DNA of 64,000 nt from Siminovitchia thermophila (GTDB lineage: Bacteria > Bacillota > Bacilli > Bacillales > Bacillaceae_C): assembly GCF_016909185.1 (NCBI RefSeq), contig NZ_JAFBFH010000019.1, positions 1 through 64,000 on the forward strand, given 5' to 3'. Of the stretch, positions 18,568 to 27,291 are shown in pieces; position 1 is the stretch's first letter; each line of letters opens with the position of its first letter. The notes under the pieces are model-generated. The model did not search any database, was not told where the DNA came from, and saw only the letters and a program-made list of their open reading frames with translations. Position numbers and translations under genes: made by a program.

Positions 18568-18882
18568 TTAGCGCTTCTGCTTCAGCTCTCCGGTCCATTT
18601 GAGCATGCCGCCAACCATGTTGACCACATGCTCATATCCTTGTAGCTGCAGATATTCACAAACTTTTCCGCTTCGGCCCCCGGATCTGCAAATAAAAATG
18701 TATTCATTTTTCGATTCCAGTTTGTCAAGATGATCCGGAATATCCGCCATGCGGATATGAACTGCTTCCGGAATCATTCCTTCAGCCACTTCCTCATCTT
18801 CCCTTACGTCAATTAAATGTAACGTTTCTCCTTTTTGAAGCCGTTCTTTTACCTCATCAGGCGTAATCGTTTTTATGTTCAT
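18568..18882 (-). CDS. ytwF: Rhodanese-like domain protein (YtwF)
   Basis: A 104-residue single rhodanese domain. The active-site loop is CRSGGRS (Cys about residue 64) and the CH2A-type LIDVREDEEV is near the N-terminus. Rhodaneses carry persulfide sulfur; the physiological partner is unknown. ATG at 18882 (MNIKTITPDEV) has the SD GGAAGGTG six bases upstream; a longer frame of 30 more codons lacks one and crosses the leuS terminator. It lies between leuS and cse60 on the same strand. Confidence 0.88.
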   Translation of the reverse strand: MNIKTITPDEVKERLQKGETLHLIDVREDEEVAEGMIPEAVHIRMADIPDHLDKLESKNEYIFICRSGGRSGKVCEYLQLQGYEHVVNMVGGMLKWTGELKQKR

Positions 18883-18925
18883 GTTTGACACCTTCCCATC
18901 AAGAAATCTTTTAACATTATAACAA

Positions 18926-18957
18926 TAAAGAAAAGCCTCCGGAAGTGGAGACTTTTC
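18926..18957 (-). terminator. Terminator of leuS
   Basis: Minus strand: AAGTCTCC and GGAGGCTT arms flank ACTTCC, followed by TTCTTTATT, directly after the leuS stop. Confidence 0.6.
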
Positions 18958-18961
18958 ATCA

Positions 18962-21376
18962 TCAGTTCGCAACGATATTGACTAATTTTCCTGGTACTGC
19001 AATCACTTTTCTAATAGTCTTACCTTCTATGAGTGCTTTGATTTTCTCATCGTTTTTAGCGGCTTTTTCTAGCTCTTCCTTGCTTGCTTCACGAGAAACA
19101 ATCAATTTGGACCTTACTTTTCCATTGATTTGGACAACGACTTCCACTTCATCAGAAATGAGTTTTGCTTCGTCGTACTGAGGCCACGGTTCATAGGAAA
19201 TCGTCTCTTTATGACCAAGCTTTTGCCACAACTCTTCCGCCATATGCGGAGCGATCGGGGATAACAGTTTCAGGAAGCCTTCAATATATTTTTTTGGAAG
19301 TACTTCTGCTTTATATGATTCATTGATGAACACCATCAATTGGGAAATTGCAGTGTTAAAATGCATTGCTTCAAAGTCTTCCGTTACTTTTTTGACCGTT
19401 TGATGATACACTATCTCAAGCTGTCCGCCTGTTTGATCACTGATTTTATCCGTAATATGACCATTTTCGGCAACGAGAAGGCGCCAAATACGGTCAAGGA
19501 AACGACGGGCACCGTCAAGTCCGGTCGTTGACCATGCAGCGGATGCTTCAGGAGGGCCCATGAACATTTCATAGAGCCGGAGTGTATCTGCTCCATGGCT
19601 TTCAATAATATCATCCGGATTGACGACATTCCCTTTGGATTTACTCATTTTCTCATTGTTTTCTCCAAGAATCATCCCTTGGTTAAACAGTTTTTGGAAC
19701 GGTTCTTTTGTCGGAACAACTCCGATATCATATAAGAATTTATGCCAAAAACGGGCGTATAGCAAGTGTAGTACGGCATGTTCCGCGCCGCCAATATAAA
19801 CATCGACTGGAAGCCAGTTTTCTAATAGTTCCTTGTCGGCAAGCTCCTTGTCGTTGTCAGGATCAATGAATCTCAAGAAATACCAGCAGCTTCCGGCCCA
19901 TTGCGGCATCGTATTCGTTTCCCTGCGGCCCTTCTTCCCGGTTTCCGGGTCTTCCACATGAAGCCAGTCAGTAATATTGGCAAGCGGCGACTCACCGGTT
20001 CCCGATGGTTTAATCTCGTCTGTTTCAGGCAGTAAAACTGGCAACTGTTCTTCGGGAACAGCCGTCATTGTCCCGTCCTCCCAATGGATAATCGGGATCG
20101 GTTCTCCCCAGTAACGTTGGCGGCTAAACAACCAGTCACGCAAGCGATATGTGACTTTTCTTTTGCCATGTCCTTCTTTTTCCAGCCAGTCATTCATTTT
20201 TTCGATGGCTTCATCAAGACCCAAACCATCCAAGAATCCGGAGTTTACGTGAAGGCCGTCGCCAATATAGGCCTCTTTTTCAATGTTTCCGCCGGAAACG
20301 ACTTCTTTAATTTCCAACCCGAATTTCCGGGCAAATTCATAGTCCCGCTCATCGTGTGCAGGCACGGCCATAATAGCGCCAGTTCCATAGGAAGCCAATA
20401 CATAATCGGCGATCCAAATGGGCATTTTTTCGCCGTTTGCCGGATTAATGGCATAAGCACCTGTAAATACGCCCGTCTTTTCTTTGGAAAGATCTGTTCT
20501 TTCTAAGTCGCTTTTTGTTTTAATGTTGTCTATATAAGCTTCCACTTCTGACTTTTGTTCAGGAGTGGTAATTTTGGCAACAAGATGATGTTCTGGAGCC
20601 AGCACCGCATATGTCGCACCAAACAATGTATCGGGGCGAGTTGTAAAAGCCGTAAACGTTTCGTCATGACCGGCAATGGAAAAGGTGATTTCCGCCCCTT
20701 CGGAACGGCCAATCCAGTTGCGCTGCATATCTTTAATACTTTCGGGCCAATCGAGTTCATCCAAATCTTCAAGCAGGCGGTCCGCATATTTCGTAATTCT
20801 TAAAATCCACTGCTTCATCGGCCGGCGTTCAACGGGATGCCCGCCGCGCTCACTTTTTCCATCAATGACTTCCTCGTTGGCCAGGACGGTTCCAAGCGCC
20901 GGGCACCAATTGACCGGAACTTCATCAATATAAGCAAGGCCATGTTCAAACAGCTTGAGAAAAATCCATTGCGTCCATTTATAATAGGATGGATCGGTCG
21001 TGTTAATTTCCCGGTCCCAATCATAAGAAAAGCCGAGCGCCTTGATTTGTTTCCGGAATGTCTCGATATTATGCTCCGTAAACTCGGCTGGATCATTTCC
21101 CGTATCAATCGCATATTGTTCAGCCGGAAGACCAAACGCATCCCACCCCATCGGGTGGAGGACATTGTATCCTTGCATTCGCTTCATACGGGCAAGAATG
21201 TCCGATGCCGTATATCCTTTCGGATGCCCGACATGAAGCCCTGCTCCCGACGGATATGGGAACATATCAAGAGCATAAAATTTCTTTTTTCCTTCATTTT
21301 CAGTCGTTTTAAACGTTTTGTTTTCTTCCCAATAACGTTGCCATTTTTGTTCAATCTGTTTATGATTGTAACTCAT
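18962..21376 (-). CDS. leuS: Leucyl-tRNA synthetase
   Basis: An 804-residue class I synthetase that charges leucine tRNA. The HIGH-type motif HVGH is at residues 48-51 in [15 protein letters not shown], and KMSKSKGN is near residue 576. The editing domain (CP1) lies between them, including [14 protein letters not shown]. Full bacterial length. ATG at 21376 has the SD AGGAGG. It is preceded by a leucine T-box leader (21404-21672), so expression should rise when uncharged leucine tRNA accumulates. Confidence 0.97.
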   Translation of the reverse strand: MSYNHKQIEQKWQRYWEENKTFKTTENEGKKKFYALDMFPYPSGAGLHVGHPKGYTASDILARMKRMQGYNVLHPMGWDAFGLPAEQYAIDTGNDPAEFTEHNIETFRKQIKALGFSYDWDREINTTDPSYYKWTQWIFLKLFEHGLAYIDEVPVNWCPALGTVLANEEVIDGKSERGGHPVERRPMKQWILRITKYADRLLEDLDELDWPESIKDMQRNWIGRSEGAEITFSIAGHDETFTAFTTRPDTLFGATYAVLAPEHHLVAKITTPEQKSEVEAYIDNIKTKSDLERTDLSKEKTGVFTGAYAINPANGEKMPIWIADYVLASYGTGAIMAVPAHDERDYEFARKFGLEIKEVVSGGNIEKEAYIGDGLHVNSGFLDGLGLDEAIEKMNDWLEKEGHGKRKVTYRLRDWLFSRQRYWGEPIPIIHWEDGTMTAVPEEQLPVLLPETDEIKPSGTGESPLANITDWLHVEDPETGKKGRRETNTMPQWAGSCWYFLRFIDPDNDKELADKELLENWLPVDVYIGGAEHAVLHLLYARFWHKFLYDIGVVPTKEPFQKLFNQGMILGENNEKMSKSKGNVVNPDDIIESHGADTLRLYEMFMGPPEASAAWSTTGLDGARRFLDRIWRLLVAENGHITDKISDQTGGQLEIVYHQTVKKVTEDFEAMHFNTAISQLMVFINESYKAEVLPKKYIEGFLKLLSPIAPHMAEELWQKLGHKETISYEPWPQYDEAKLISDEVEVVVQINGKVRSKLIVSREASKEELEKAAKNDEKIKALIEGKTIRKVIAVPGKLVNIVAN

Positions 21377-21403
21377 CGAGATGCCTCCTACCTTATACTA
21401 AAT

Positions 21404-21672
21404 AAAAAAACCCCTCATCCCGGTAATATTCCTGGGACGAGAGGTGTGATTTCTCCCGCGGTACCACCCATTTTTAGCGTATAGCTCACTCACTTGATTG
21501 TTCCTTAACGCAGAGAACGGCAAGCATTACCGGAAAAAATCGGGATAAACCGTTTTCTTTCACACCTGCAACTCGAAAGGGGAGTTCCTGATGATCCTGG
21601 TTGGCTCCCACCTGCCGCCAACTCTCTGAAAACAGGGTGACATCAATACTGGTCCTTCGTTACCGTTTTAAC
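21404..21672 (-). ncRNA. T-box leader, leucine-specific, upstream of leuS
   Basis: The minus strand carries the T-box GGGTGGTACCGCGGGAGA (about 21450-21468) and then a terminator stem (CCTCTCGTCCC with GGGATGAGGGG) and TTTTTTT at 21404-21410. Stem I elements AGAGAGTTGGCGG and GGAACTCCCC precede it. A CTC leucine triplet at 21584-21582 sits where the specifier is expected, matching the downstream gene. Uncharged leucine tRNA would stabilise the antiterminator. Confidence 0.93.
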
Positions 21673-21856
21673 ATATTTTATTATCTTTATTCCCCATTGT
21701 AGACAATTTTAGACAGGTTTTCAAGCCTATATTGGGGCTGCGTATTCTATTCAGATGGATGGGCTTCAGATACAAAAGATTCTCCCTTATTTATTCAGAA
21801 ACGACTTTCATTCCTATTTGACGAATCTGGGGGTGTTGTCTCCGGTTTTTATGTAA

Positions 21857-21885
21857 AAAGACAGGCCACATTCAGCCTGTCTTCC
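21857..21885 (-). terminator. Terminator of ytzC
   Basis: Minus strand: AAGACAGGC / GCCTGTCTT stem with a short loop, then TTTAC, immediately after the ytzC stop. Confidence 0.8.
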
Positions 21886-21887
21886 TG

Positions 21888-22178
21888 TTAATGCCACGTG
21901 CTGTATACTGGACGATCATGATTAAGGAGAATCATTTTGTTTTGCAACTGCTGAATCTTCAAGCGCACTCTGTGGAGCCGTTCACGCTGCTCCGGGTTGG
22001 CGCTGTCAGATATTTTTCGGAGCTGTACGAGCATGGCTTCAAGCTCTTGCATGGCATCACTATACTCTATATCATAGTGGTGCTCCTGCCTGCTGCCCAG
22101 GTCGTATTGCTCTTCCGCATTGATAATGGCTGTTTCACACCGGTTGATAAAGTGTTCAATCGACTGTCTGGTAGCCAT
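21888..22178 (-). CDS. ytzC: YtzC, DUF2524 family protein
   Basis: A 96-residue, strongly helical charged protein (MATRQSIEHFINRCETAI at the N-terminus, REHHYD-type acidic middle, RLKIQQLQNKMIL near the end). Sequence and place beside ytqB match B. subtilis YtzC (DUF2524), which has no known function. GGGGAGG SD before the ATG. It is transcribed divergently from mnmM, with its own terminator. Confidence 0.82.
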   Translation of the reverse strand: MATRQSIEHFINRCETAIINAEEQYDLGSRQEHHYDIEYSDAMQELEAMLVQLRKISDSANPEQRERLHRVRLKIQQLQNKMILLNHDRPVYSTWH

Positions 22179-22242
22179 TTAACAATCCTCCCCTTTTTTC
22201 GACGGCATATCAGCTCGTCTTCCTGTAGTATATACTCAAATC

Positions 22243-22271
22243 TTGACGGTTATGTTACAATTTTGTATGAA
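22243..22271 (+). promoter_or_regulatory. Sigma-A promoter of mnmM
   Basis: TTGACG (22243-22248), a 17-bp spacer, and TATGAA (22266-22271), about 20 bp upstream of the mnmM start. Confidence 0.6.
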
Positions 22272-22292
22272 TGCCTTAGGAGGAGCTAAACC

Positions 22293-22865
22293 ATGAATCT
22301 TGAAGGGGTACTTTCTTTTACAAGAACCGTCATGCAGAGGGTTGTTCGACCAGGTGGCTTTGTAGTGGATGCGACAGTTGGAAATGGCCACGACACACTT
22401 TTTTTGGCACAGCTTATCGGAGACACAGGCCGAGTATTTGGCTATGATATTCAAGAAGAAGCCATTGCTAATACGAAAAAGCAGTTGCAGGAACGAGAAC
22501 TTCTTGAACGGGTTACCTTGTTTCAGACAGGCCACGAAAACATTTCCGCTACAATCCCTGAAGAAATCCATGGCAGCCTAAGCGGAGCCATGTTCAATCT
22601 CGGTTATTTGCCTGGCGGGAATAAATCCATCGTTACGAAAGCGGAAACGACGATCATGGCTGTGAAACAGTTGCTGAAGATGATGGCTCCAGGCGGAATC
22701 ATTGTTCTCGTTGTTTACCATGGGCATAAAGAAGGGGAAAAAGAGCGGAACGAGCTGTTAAAATTTTCACAAAACCTTGATCAAGACATGGTGCATGTCC
22801 TGCAATATGCTTTTATCAACTTAAAAAACAATGCGCCCTTCGTACTTGCTTTTGAAAAAAGATAA
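22293..22865 (+). CDS. mnmM: tRNA-modifying class I SAM methyltransferase (YtqB/MnmM)
   Basis: A 190-residue Rossmann-fold methyltransferase. SAM-binding motif I is VVDATVGNGHDTLFLA (about residues 24-39), motif II acidic YDIQEEAI, and NLGYLPGGNK is the catalytic-site stretch. The family (YtqB, earlier called rRNA methylase-like) is now assigned to MnmM, which methylates 5-aminomethyluridine at position 34 of tRNA. SD AGGAGGAGC upstream. Single gene with its own sigma-A promoter. The assignment to MnmM is from family knowledge. Confidence 0.88.
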   Translation: MNLEGVLSFTRTVMQRVVRPGGFVVDATVGNGHDTLFLAQLIGDTGRVFGYDIQEEAIANTKKQLQERELLERVTLFQTGHENISATIPEEIHGSLSGAMFNLGYLPGGNKSIVTKAETTIMAVKQLLKMMAPGGIIVLVVYHGHKEGEKERNELLKFSQNLDQDMVHVLQYAFINLKNNAPFVLAFEKR

Positions 22866-23553
22866 GAGGGACAGTCTGATGTAGTCTTGCCGTTTTTTCT
22901 TATGGCTTTGGTGGAAGATGACAGCAACTACTGTCATTTGAGCGGAAGTCTGCTACGAAGCGGGGATTGCAATATCCTTTGTGATTGATCATTTTTATTT
23001 TATTGGATCAACCCATGGCTACCAGTTTCCTCTGATTTCACAGCAAGTTTGTCCGTTCCGTGGGTCGTCTTATCTCACAGGCATATTGCCTGTCTTTTTT
23101 TCGTCTTGATTTCATCCTCATTCATTTCTATTTGCCGAAAAAAATTTAGGTCATTCCATACAGTTATTAGCGTTATGACATTTTTTGCCCAAAGCGCCAA
23201 AATAAAACCGCGTGAAATCAAGGTTTTAAAATTGATTTCATGCGGTTATTCATTTTTATACGATTTTGTCCCAATCTCTTTCCTCTGTCCAAATGTTCAT
23301 CATAAAGCCCAGCCTATATCCCTGCATATTCGGAGCTTTCAACGAAATTCGGTGGGGGCTCGTCTCCTGATCAATGGCTTAGCAATAACTTTGTTAAGTT
23401 CGCTATATAAAAATGTTAAAACAGCCCTAATCTGTTCAAAAAGAATATATTCTCTATATATTGAAATCATAACGTTTTAGGAGGAGCGTCCGAAGCCGAA
23501 AAGTCGACTTATTGGACATCTCCTTCCTATTGCCTGCGGAGACCATTTTCCCG
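22866..23553. other. Gene-free region with two terminator-like hairpins
   Basis: No gene is supported in these 688 bp. CAGGCATATTGCCTG followed by TCTTTTTTTCG lies at about 23077-23103 on the plus strand. A bidirectional hairpin CCGCGTGAAATCAA/TTGATTTCATGCGG lies at about 23209-23246. GACAGTCTGATGTA at 22870-22883 also occurs at 157-170 next to repeat copy A, suggesting a shared mobile-element edge. Confidence 0.45.
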
Positions 23554-24651
23554 TTATTTAATGGATGAAGAAAGTTGCTTGGATGTTCCCATCAGCATTC
23601 TTTGGACAGCCCTGTAGGCCCGCCCGTTCCAATAAAAAAAGTAACTGATGAAACCGCCCCGCTTCATCATTTTTCTGGCCATCGACTTGACATTTTCCTG
23701 TTTGTGGACTTTATTGTCTGATAAATAGACACCGAGCAAGCCCCTATTGATTAAGCGATGGAATTTCCTGTCTGGAAGATTATTCGTATGTTTGTCGGCC
23801 TCGTCCAAAAAGTGGATGAATCTGTTTAACATTTCCTCATTGTTTTTATAGTAAAAACAAAAATTCAAGTCCCCGCCTTTTCGGTCTTCCTCCTGGTCGA
23901 TAAAGTAATCGAGCAAAATATGGAGACCCTGAATATAGGGGAAATACCCATCACGTATCATATGGGCATGTTCATCCATAAAATCGTGCCGCATGGCGTA
24001 AGATACTAGACAGAAAATCCCCAAAGTGGAACCCGAACAAGCGGAAAATTCATGCCATCCCATCTTTGGCAATCCGTGCTCATATTGAGCAAACCAATTT
24101 TTTAAACGGTCTTCCCGTTCTTCCGTACGAACATGTTTATGTATTTGCAAATCACAATAATACGTACATAGTTCAAATAAATGGGGTTTGATCGTTTTAT
24201 AATGGGGGACTCTTTCAAGAACAGATTGGCACGTCTTCATTAAATCAACGAGATAACCGCCATCATCCCGGTCCTGCCGATGGCGATAATAATCCCGTTC
24301 CGTTGCACCAACCGTCAACGCGTCTTCCATTGCTTCATGAAGCGCCGCGAAATCCTTCGGATCAAGAGAAGTACTCCGGTCACAAAGATTATCCAGGTAG
24401 TCGCTGATTGTTTGGTAGGCGACGATAAATTTAATTACATCCCGCTTTTTTTCCAGCGCAGCCAATGCCATGATAGACCCGCCTTCACAATGAAACGTTT
24501 TATGTTCAATGCTTGCCAAAGCCTGCTGTCGGAGCTCTCTATTTGGTATCTCGTCCGCACGTTGTTTCCAGTAACCGAGCTCCTCATGAACAGCCGGCAT
24601 GATTTGGCGGTATACTTTATTCATTAATGTAATTGGATGCGTTGGCAACAT
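23554..24651 (-). CDS. ytpB: Tetraprenyl-beta-curcumene synthase (YtpB)
   Basis: A 365-residue all-helical terpene synthase of the YtpB family. An aspartate-rich stretch DYLDNLCDR lies near residue 85, and a second acidic stretch LLDYFIDQEEDRKGGD near 255, both suited to Mg-diphosphate binding. In B. subtilis YtpB cyclises tetraprenyl diphosphate (C35) to tetraprenyl-beta-curcumene, a precursor of sesquarterpenes found in spores. SD GAGGTGA precedes the ATG at 24651. It follows ytpA by 14 bp, which suggests co-transcription. Confidence 0.92.
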   Translation of the reverse strand: MLPTHPITLMNKVYRQIMPAVHEELGYWKQRADEIPNRELRQQALASIEHKTFHCEGGSIMALAALEKKRDVIKFIVAYQTISDYLDNLCDRSTSLDPKDFAALHEAMEDALTVGATERDYYRHRQDRDDGGYLVDLMKTCQSVLERVPHYKTIKPHLFELCTYYCDLQIHKHVRTEEREDRLKNWFAQYEHGLPKMGWHEFSACSGSTLGIFCLVSYAMRHDFMDEHAHMIRDGYFPYIQGLHILLDYFIDQEEDRKGGDLNFCFYYKNNEEMLNRFIHFLDEADKHTNNLPDRKFHRLINRGLLGVYLSDNKVHKQENVKSMARKMMKRGGFISYFFYWNGRAYRAVQRMLMGTSKQLSSSIK

Positions 24652-24665
24652 GTTTTGACATCACC

Positions 24666-25475
24666 TCATTCGTTACCATTATACTCTATCAGAAGCAGCT
24701 CGTTGTGAATAAAGTTCTTTGCATATTCAAATACAAGCTCTCTTTCAGGTTCATTGAAGATTTCGTGAAAGCAATTCGGCCATTCTTTATAAATCTTTTC
24801 CGTAACCGATAGCTGATTGAACCACTCGACCACTTCTGCTTTATCTACAATTTTATCATCCCCGCCCTGCATAACCAAAAGAGGAACATCAGGAAAGGTT
24901 GAAATGTGTGTGAAAGCCGCCTTCATGGCTTTTAAAAGTTCACGATACCAACGGACAGATACCTTTGTAACAAATAAACTATCGTTTAAAGCCCGGTCTT
25001 TCACATCCTCGTTTCTAGTAGCCATATCAATATTTAAAGTGCTCTTTACCTTGATCTCTGGGGCAATCCAGTTCAACCCGACAGATAGGGCGTTCATCGT
25101 CAGCGACGGGTATTCCACAAGACCGAGACAAGGAGATGAAAGAATGACGCCTGCCGGCTTTATATTTCTTTCCTGAAGAAGCCTGATCACTGTCAAACCA
25201 CCCATGCTATGGCCAAGAAGGAATACGGGTAATTCATATTTTTCAGCTTCCTCGATCCAGCTTTCCACTTCGATAATATATTCATTGAAAGAGTCGATAT
25301 GGCCCCGGTGCGAGCGGGTCGTCAGCCCCTGTCCCGGCAGATCCCCCGTTACAATATGAAAATGGTTCACACGCCACATTTCTATGAGCCATCCATACCG
25401 CCGATGGTGCTCCATAGCGCCATGAACTAGTACGATAACGCCACGGGCTTGCCCTACAGCTTCCCATTTCCTCAT
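24666..25475 (-). CDS. ytpA: YtpA, alpha/beta hydrolase (lysophospholipase-like)
   Basis: A 269-residue alpha/beta hydrolase. The nucleophile elbow is GHSMGG (Ser about residue 95), the oxyanion region VHGAMEHHRRY is near residue 18, and the C-terminal DDKIVD and CFHEIFNE supply Asp and His. B. subtilis YtpA is a phospholipase linked to the phospholipid antibiotic bacilysocin. SD AAGGAG precedes the ATG. First gene of the ytpA-ytpB pair, both acting on lipids. The precise substrate here is inferred. Confidence 0.88.
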   Translation of the reverse strand: MRKWEAVGQARGVIVLVHGAMEHHRRYGWLIEMWRVNHFHIVTGDLPGQGLTTRSHRGHIDSFNEYIIEVESWIEEAEKYELPVFLLGHSMGGLTVIRLLQERNIKPAGVILSSPCLGLVEYPSLTMNALSVGLNWIAPEIKVKSTLNIDMATRNEDVKDRALNDSLFVTKVSVRWYRELLKAMKAAFTHISTFPDVPLLVMQGGDDKIVDKAEVVEWFNQLSVTEKIYKEWPNCFHEIFNEPERELVFEYAKNFIHNELLLIEYNGNE

Positions 25476-25637
25476 GTTGTAAACTCCTTGCCTGTATTTT
25501 TCAAGAACAATAAATTGGCTGTTTGATAAACCAATGTGAAAGTTCCTTCTTCTATCATACGTATACTCTCCCCGTATTTCTACTTAATGAGTCTTCTTTA
25601 ACACTTTTTCCGTCATTTTCGTTAAGATAGGGGTACA

Positions 25638-25812
25638 GTCAAACTTCAAACTGCGGGCTTTCGGCTGCTGATGGTTCGCTGAACCAATCAGGCATTTACT
25701 GGCTGTTGATCCCATACTTTCCATTCTCGTTTTCTTGAAATAGGGCTTACTGCCAGTTGCCCTACTTCACATCGAATTTTGGATATGGGCTTACTGCCAG
25801 TTAAAGCGATAT
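25638..25812 (+). repeat. Two-hairpin dispersed repeat, divergent copy D
   Basis: CAGTCAAACTTC leads into hairpin 1, followed by the linker GAACCAATCAGGCATTTACTG (from 25681) and hairpin 2 with arms ACTGGC/GCCAGT and GATCCCATA/TATGGGC. The 3' arm GGGCTTACTGCCAGTT is duplicated (25743-25758 and 25787-25802). The layout equals copies A-C but the stem sequences differ. It ends only about 15 bp before the ytoA SD, so it may be part of the ytoA leader. Confidence 0.75.
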
Positions 25813-25841
25813 ACATTAATGGCAAGAAAGGATGTTTTATT

Positions 25842-26360
25842 ATGGCTATTTACCCTTACAATGGAAAAACACCGCAAATCGCGCCATCCGTCTTTATAGC
25901 GGACTATGCGACAATCACTGGAGATGTCGTCATCGGGGAGGAATCAAGCGTTTGGTTTAATTGTACCATTCGCGGGGACGTTGCCCCAACCATCATCGGT
26001 AAAAAAGTAAATATCCAGGACAACTCTGTACTGCATCAAAGTCCCGGGAACCCGCTTATTATCGAGGATGAAGTGACAGTGGGACATCAAGTGATCCTCC
26101 ATAGTTGTATTATAAGAAAAAAAGCCCTTATTGGCATGGGGTCCATCCTATTGGATCAGGCGGAAATCGGGGAAGGCGCCTTTATTGGAGCCGGAAGCCT
26201 CGTTCCCCAAGGAAAAGTAATCCCCCCAAACACGGTCGCCTTTGGCCGTCCGGCAAAAGTGATCCGCGAGGTCACCGATGCCGACAGGGCGGAGATGGAA
26301 AGAATTTCAAGGGAGTATGCGGAAAAAGGGGTTTACTATCAATCATTGCAAAAAAAGTAA
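25842..26360 (+). CDS. ytoA: Gamma-class carbonic anhydrase family protein (YtoA)
   Basis: A 172-residue left-handed beta-helix of hexapeptide repeats, with HQ, VGHQVILHSC and related turns carrying the metal-binding histidines of gamma carbonic anhydrase-like proteins. Matches B. subtilis YtoA. The upstream frame extends 21 codons into repeat copy D, but AGAAAGGATG lies about nine bases before ATG 25842 (MAIYPYNG), where the family starts. Zinc-dependent CO2 hydration is possible; many members have no demonstrated activity. Confidence 0.88.
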   Translation: MAIYPYNGKTPQIAPSVFIADYATITGDVVIGEESSVWFNCTIRGDVAPTIIGKKVNIQDNSVLHQSPGNPLIIEDEVTVGHQVILHSCIIRKKALIGMGSILLDQAEIGEGAFIGAGSLVPQGKVIPPNTVAFGRPAKVIREVTDADRAEMERISREYAEKGVYYQSLQKK

Positions 26361-26463
26361 ATGTTCACATATTTGACGGTTCTTCACCTTAAGCTTTCAT
26401 GATTTATGCCGATTAAAACAATAAGCATTTCAAACGAATTGTTTTAAGACGGGTGATAAAAAA

Positions 26464-27291
26464 ATGAATACATCAGTGTTGTATATTATGATCCCTTCAC
26501 TGCTGCTCGTGTTGCTGTTTCTTTATTTTAAACGTGATTCATGGGGCTATACGATTGCTGTGTTGCTTTCAGCAGCAACCTTCATATTTGTATTATTTAA
26601 CACGGTTCAATCCTCGAAAAGCAATCAGGCGATCGCTTTTCAAGGAGGAACAAAAAGCGGGAATATGGAAATCATCCCCATTAAAGATCAGGTGTTAATA
26701 GACGCCCCCGTTGTGAATCAGATGCCCGAACTGCCCCGCGGCTGTGAAGTAACTGCCCTTTCCATGCTTTTGGAAAGTGCGGGAGTCTCTACCGACAAAA
26801 TGAAACTCGCAAAAGAAATAAAGAAAGATCCCACGCCCCGCACTGTAAAAAACGGCAAAGTGTATTTCGGAAATCCGAACGAAGGCTTTGTTGGAAATAT
26901 GTATACATTCAGCGAGCCGGGCCTTGGCGTTTACCACGGGCCGATTATGGAACTCGGAGAAAAATACCTTCCTGGAAAAATGGTCAACTTGACTGGGCAA
27001 TCGTTCGAAGAATTAAAGATTCCCCTTTCAACCGGCCGGCCGGTCTGGGTCATCATTAATGCCGAATACCGTGAACTGGATGATTCCTATTTTGAAACGT
27101 GGGAAACAAAATCAGGCCCAGTCAAAATCACCATGAAAGAACATTCCGTCCTGATTACCGGTTACGATGAAAAGTATGTCTATTTCAACGACCCGTTAAC
27201 AGGAAAGAAAAATAAAAAAGCACCCATAAGAGATTTCGAAAAATCATGGGTGCAAATGGGTAGCCAAGCTCTTACATATTCAGGAGACTAA
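26464..27291 (+). CDS. Membrane-anchored C39-like cysteine peptidase
   Basis: A 275-residue protein with two N-terminal hydrophobic segments (about residues 5-21 and 25-45) and an extracytoplasmic papain-like domain. The catalytic cysteine lies in LPRGCEVTALSML (about residue 94) and the histidine in MKEHSVLITGYDEKYVYFNDP (about 231), with a downstream Asp. This is the peptidase_C39_2 pattern (YvpB-like). SD GGGTGAT before the ATG. Its last 70 bp contain the asnB terminator, and its stop overlaps the asnB stop. Substrate unknown. Confidence 0.8.
   Translation: MNTSVLYIMIPSLLLVLLFLYFKRDSWGYTIAVLLSAATFIFVLFNTVQSSKSNQAIAFQGGTKSGNMEIIPIKDQVLIDAPVVNQMPELPRGCEVTALSMLLESAGVSTDKMKLAKEIKKDPTPRTVKNGKVYFGNPNEGFVGNMYTFSEPGLGVYHGPIMELGEKYLPGKMVNLTGQSFEELKIPLSTGRPVWVIINAEYRELDDSYFETWETKSGPVKITMKEHSVLITGYDEKYVYFNDPLTGKKNKKAPIRDFEKSWVQMGSQALTYSGD
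27206..27253 (-). terminator. asnB terminator located inside the convergent C39 gene
   Basis: On the minus strand GCACCCATGATTTTTCGAAA continues to ATGGGTGC, giving an 8-bp GC-rich stem with an inner GATTT/AAATC stem, and then TTTTTTATTTTTC. The U-tract exists only in the minus orientation. It lies within the last codons of the plus-strand gene. Confidence 0.8.

Noticed and set aside
20837-21484. 215-codon plus-strand ORF antisense to leuS and its T-box
   Set aside because: It mirrors leuS codons and crosses a clear T-box leader; no SD or domain.
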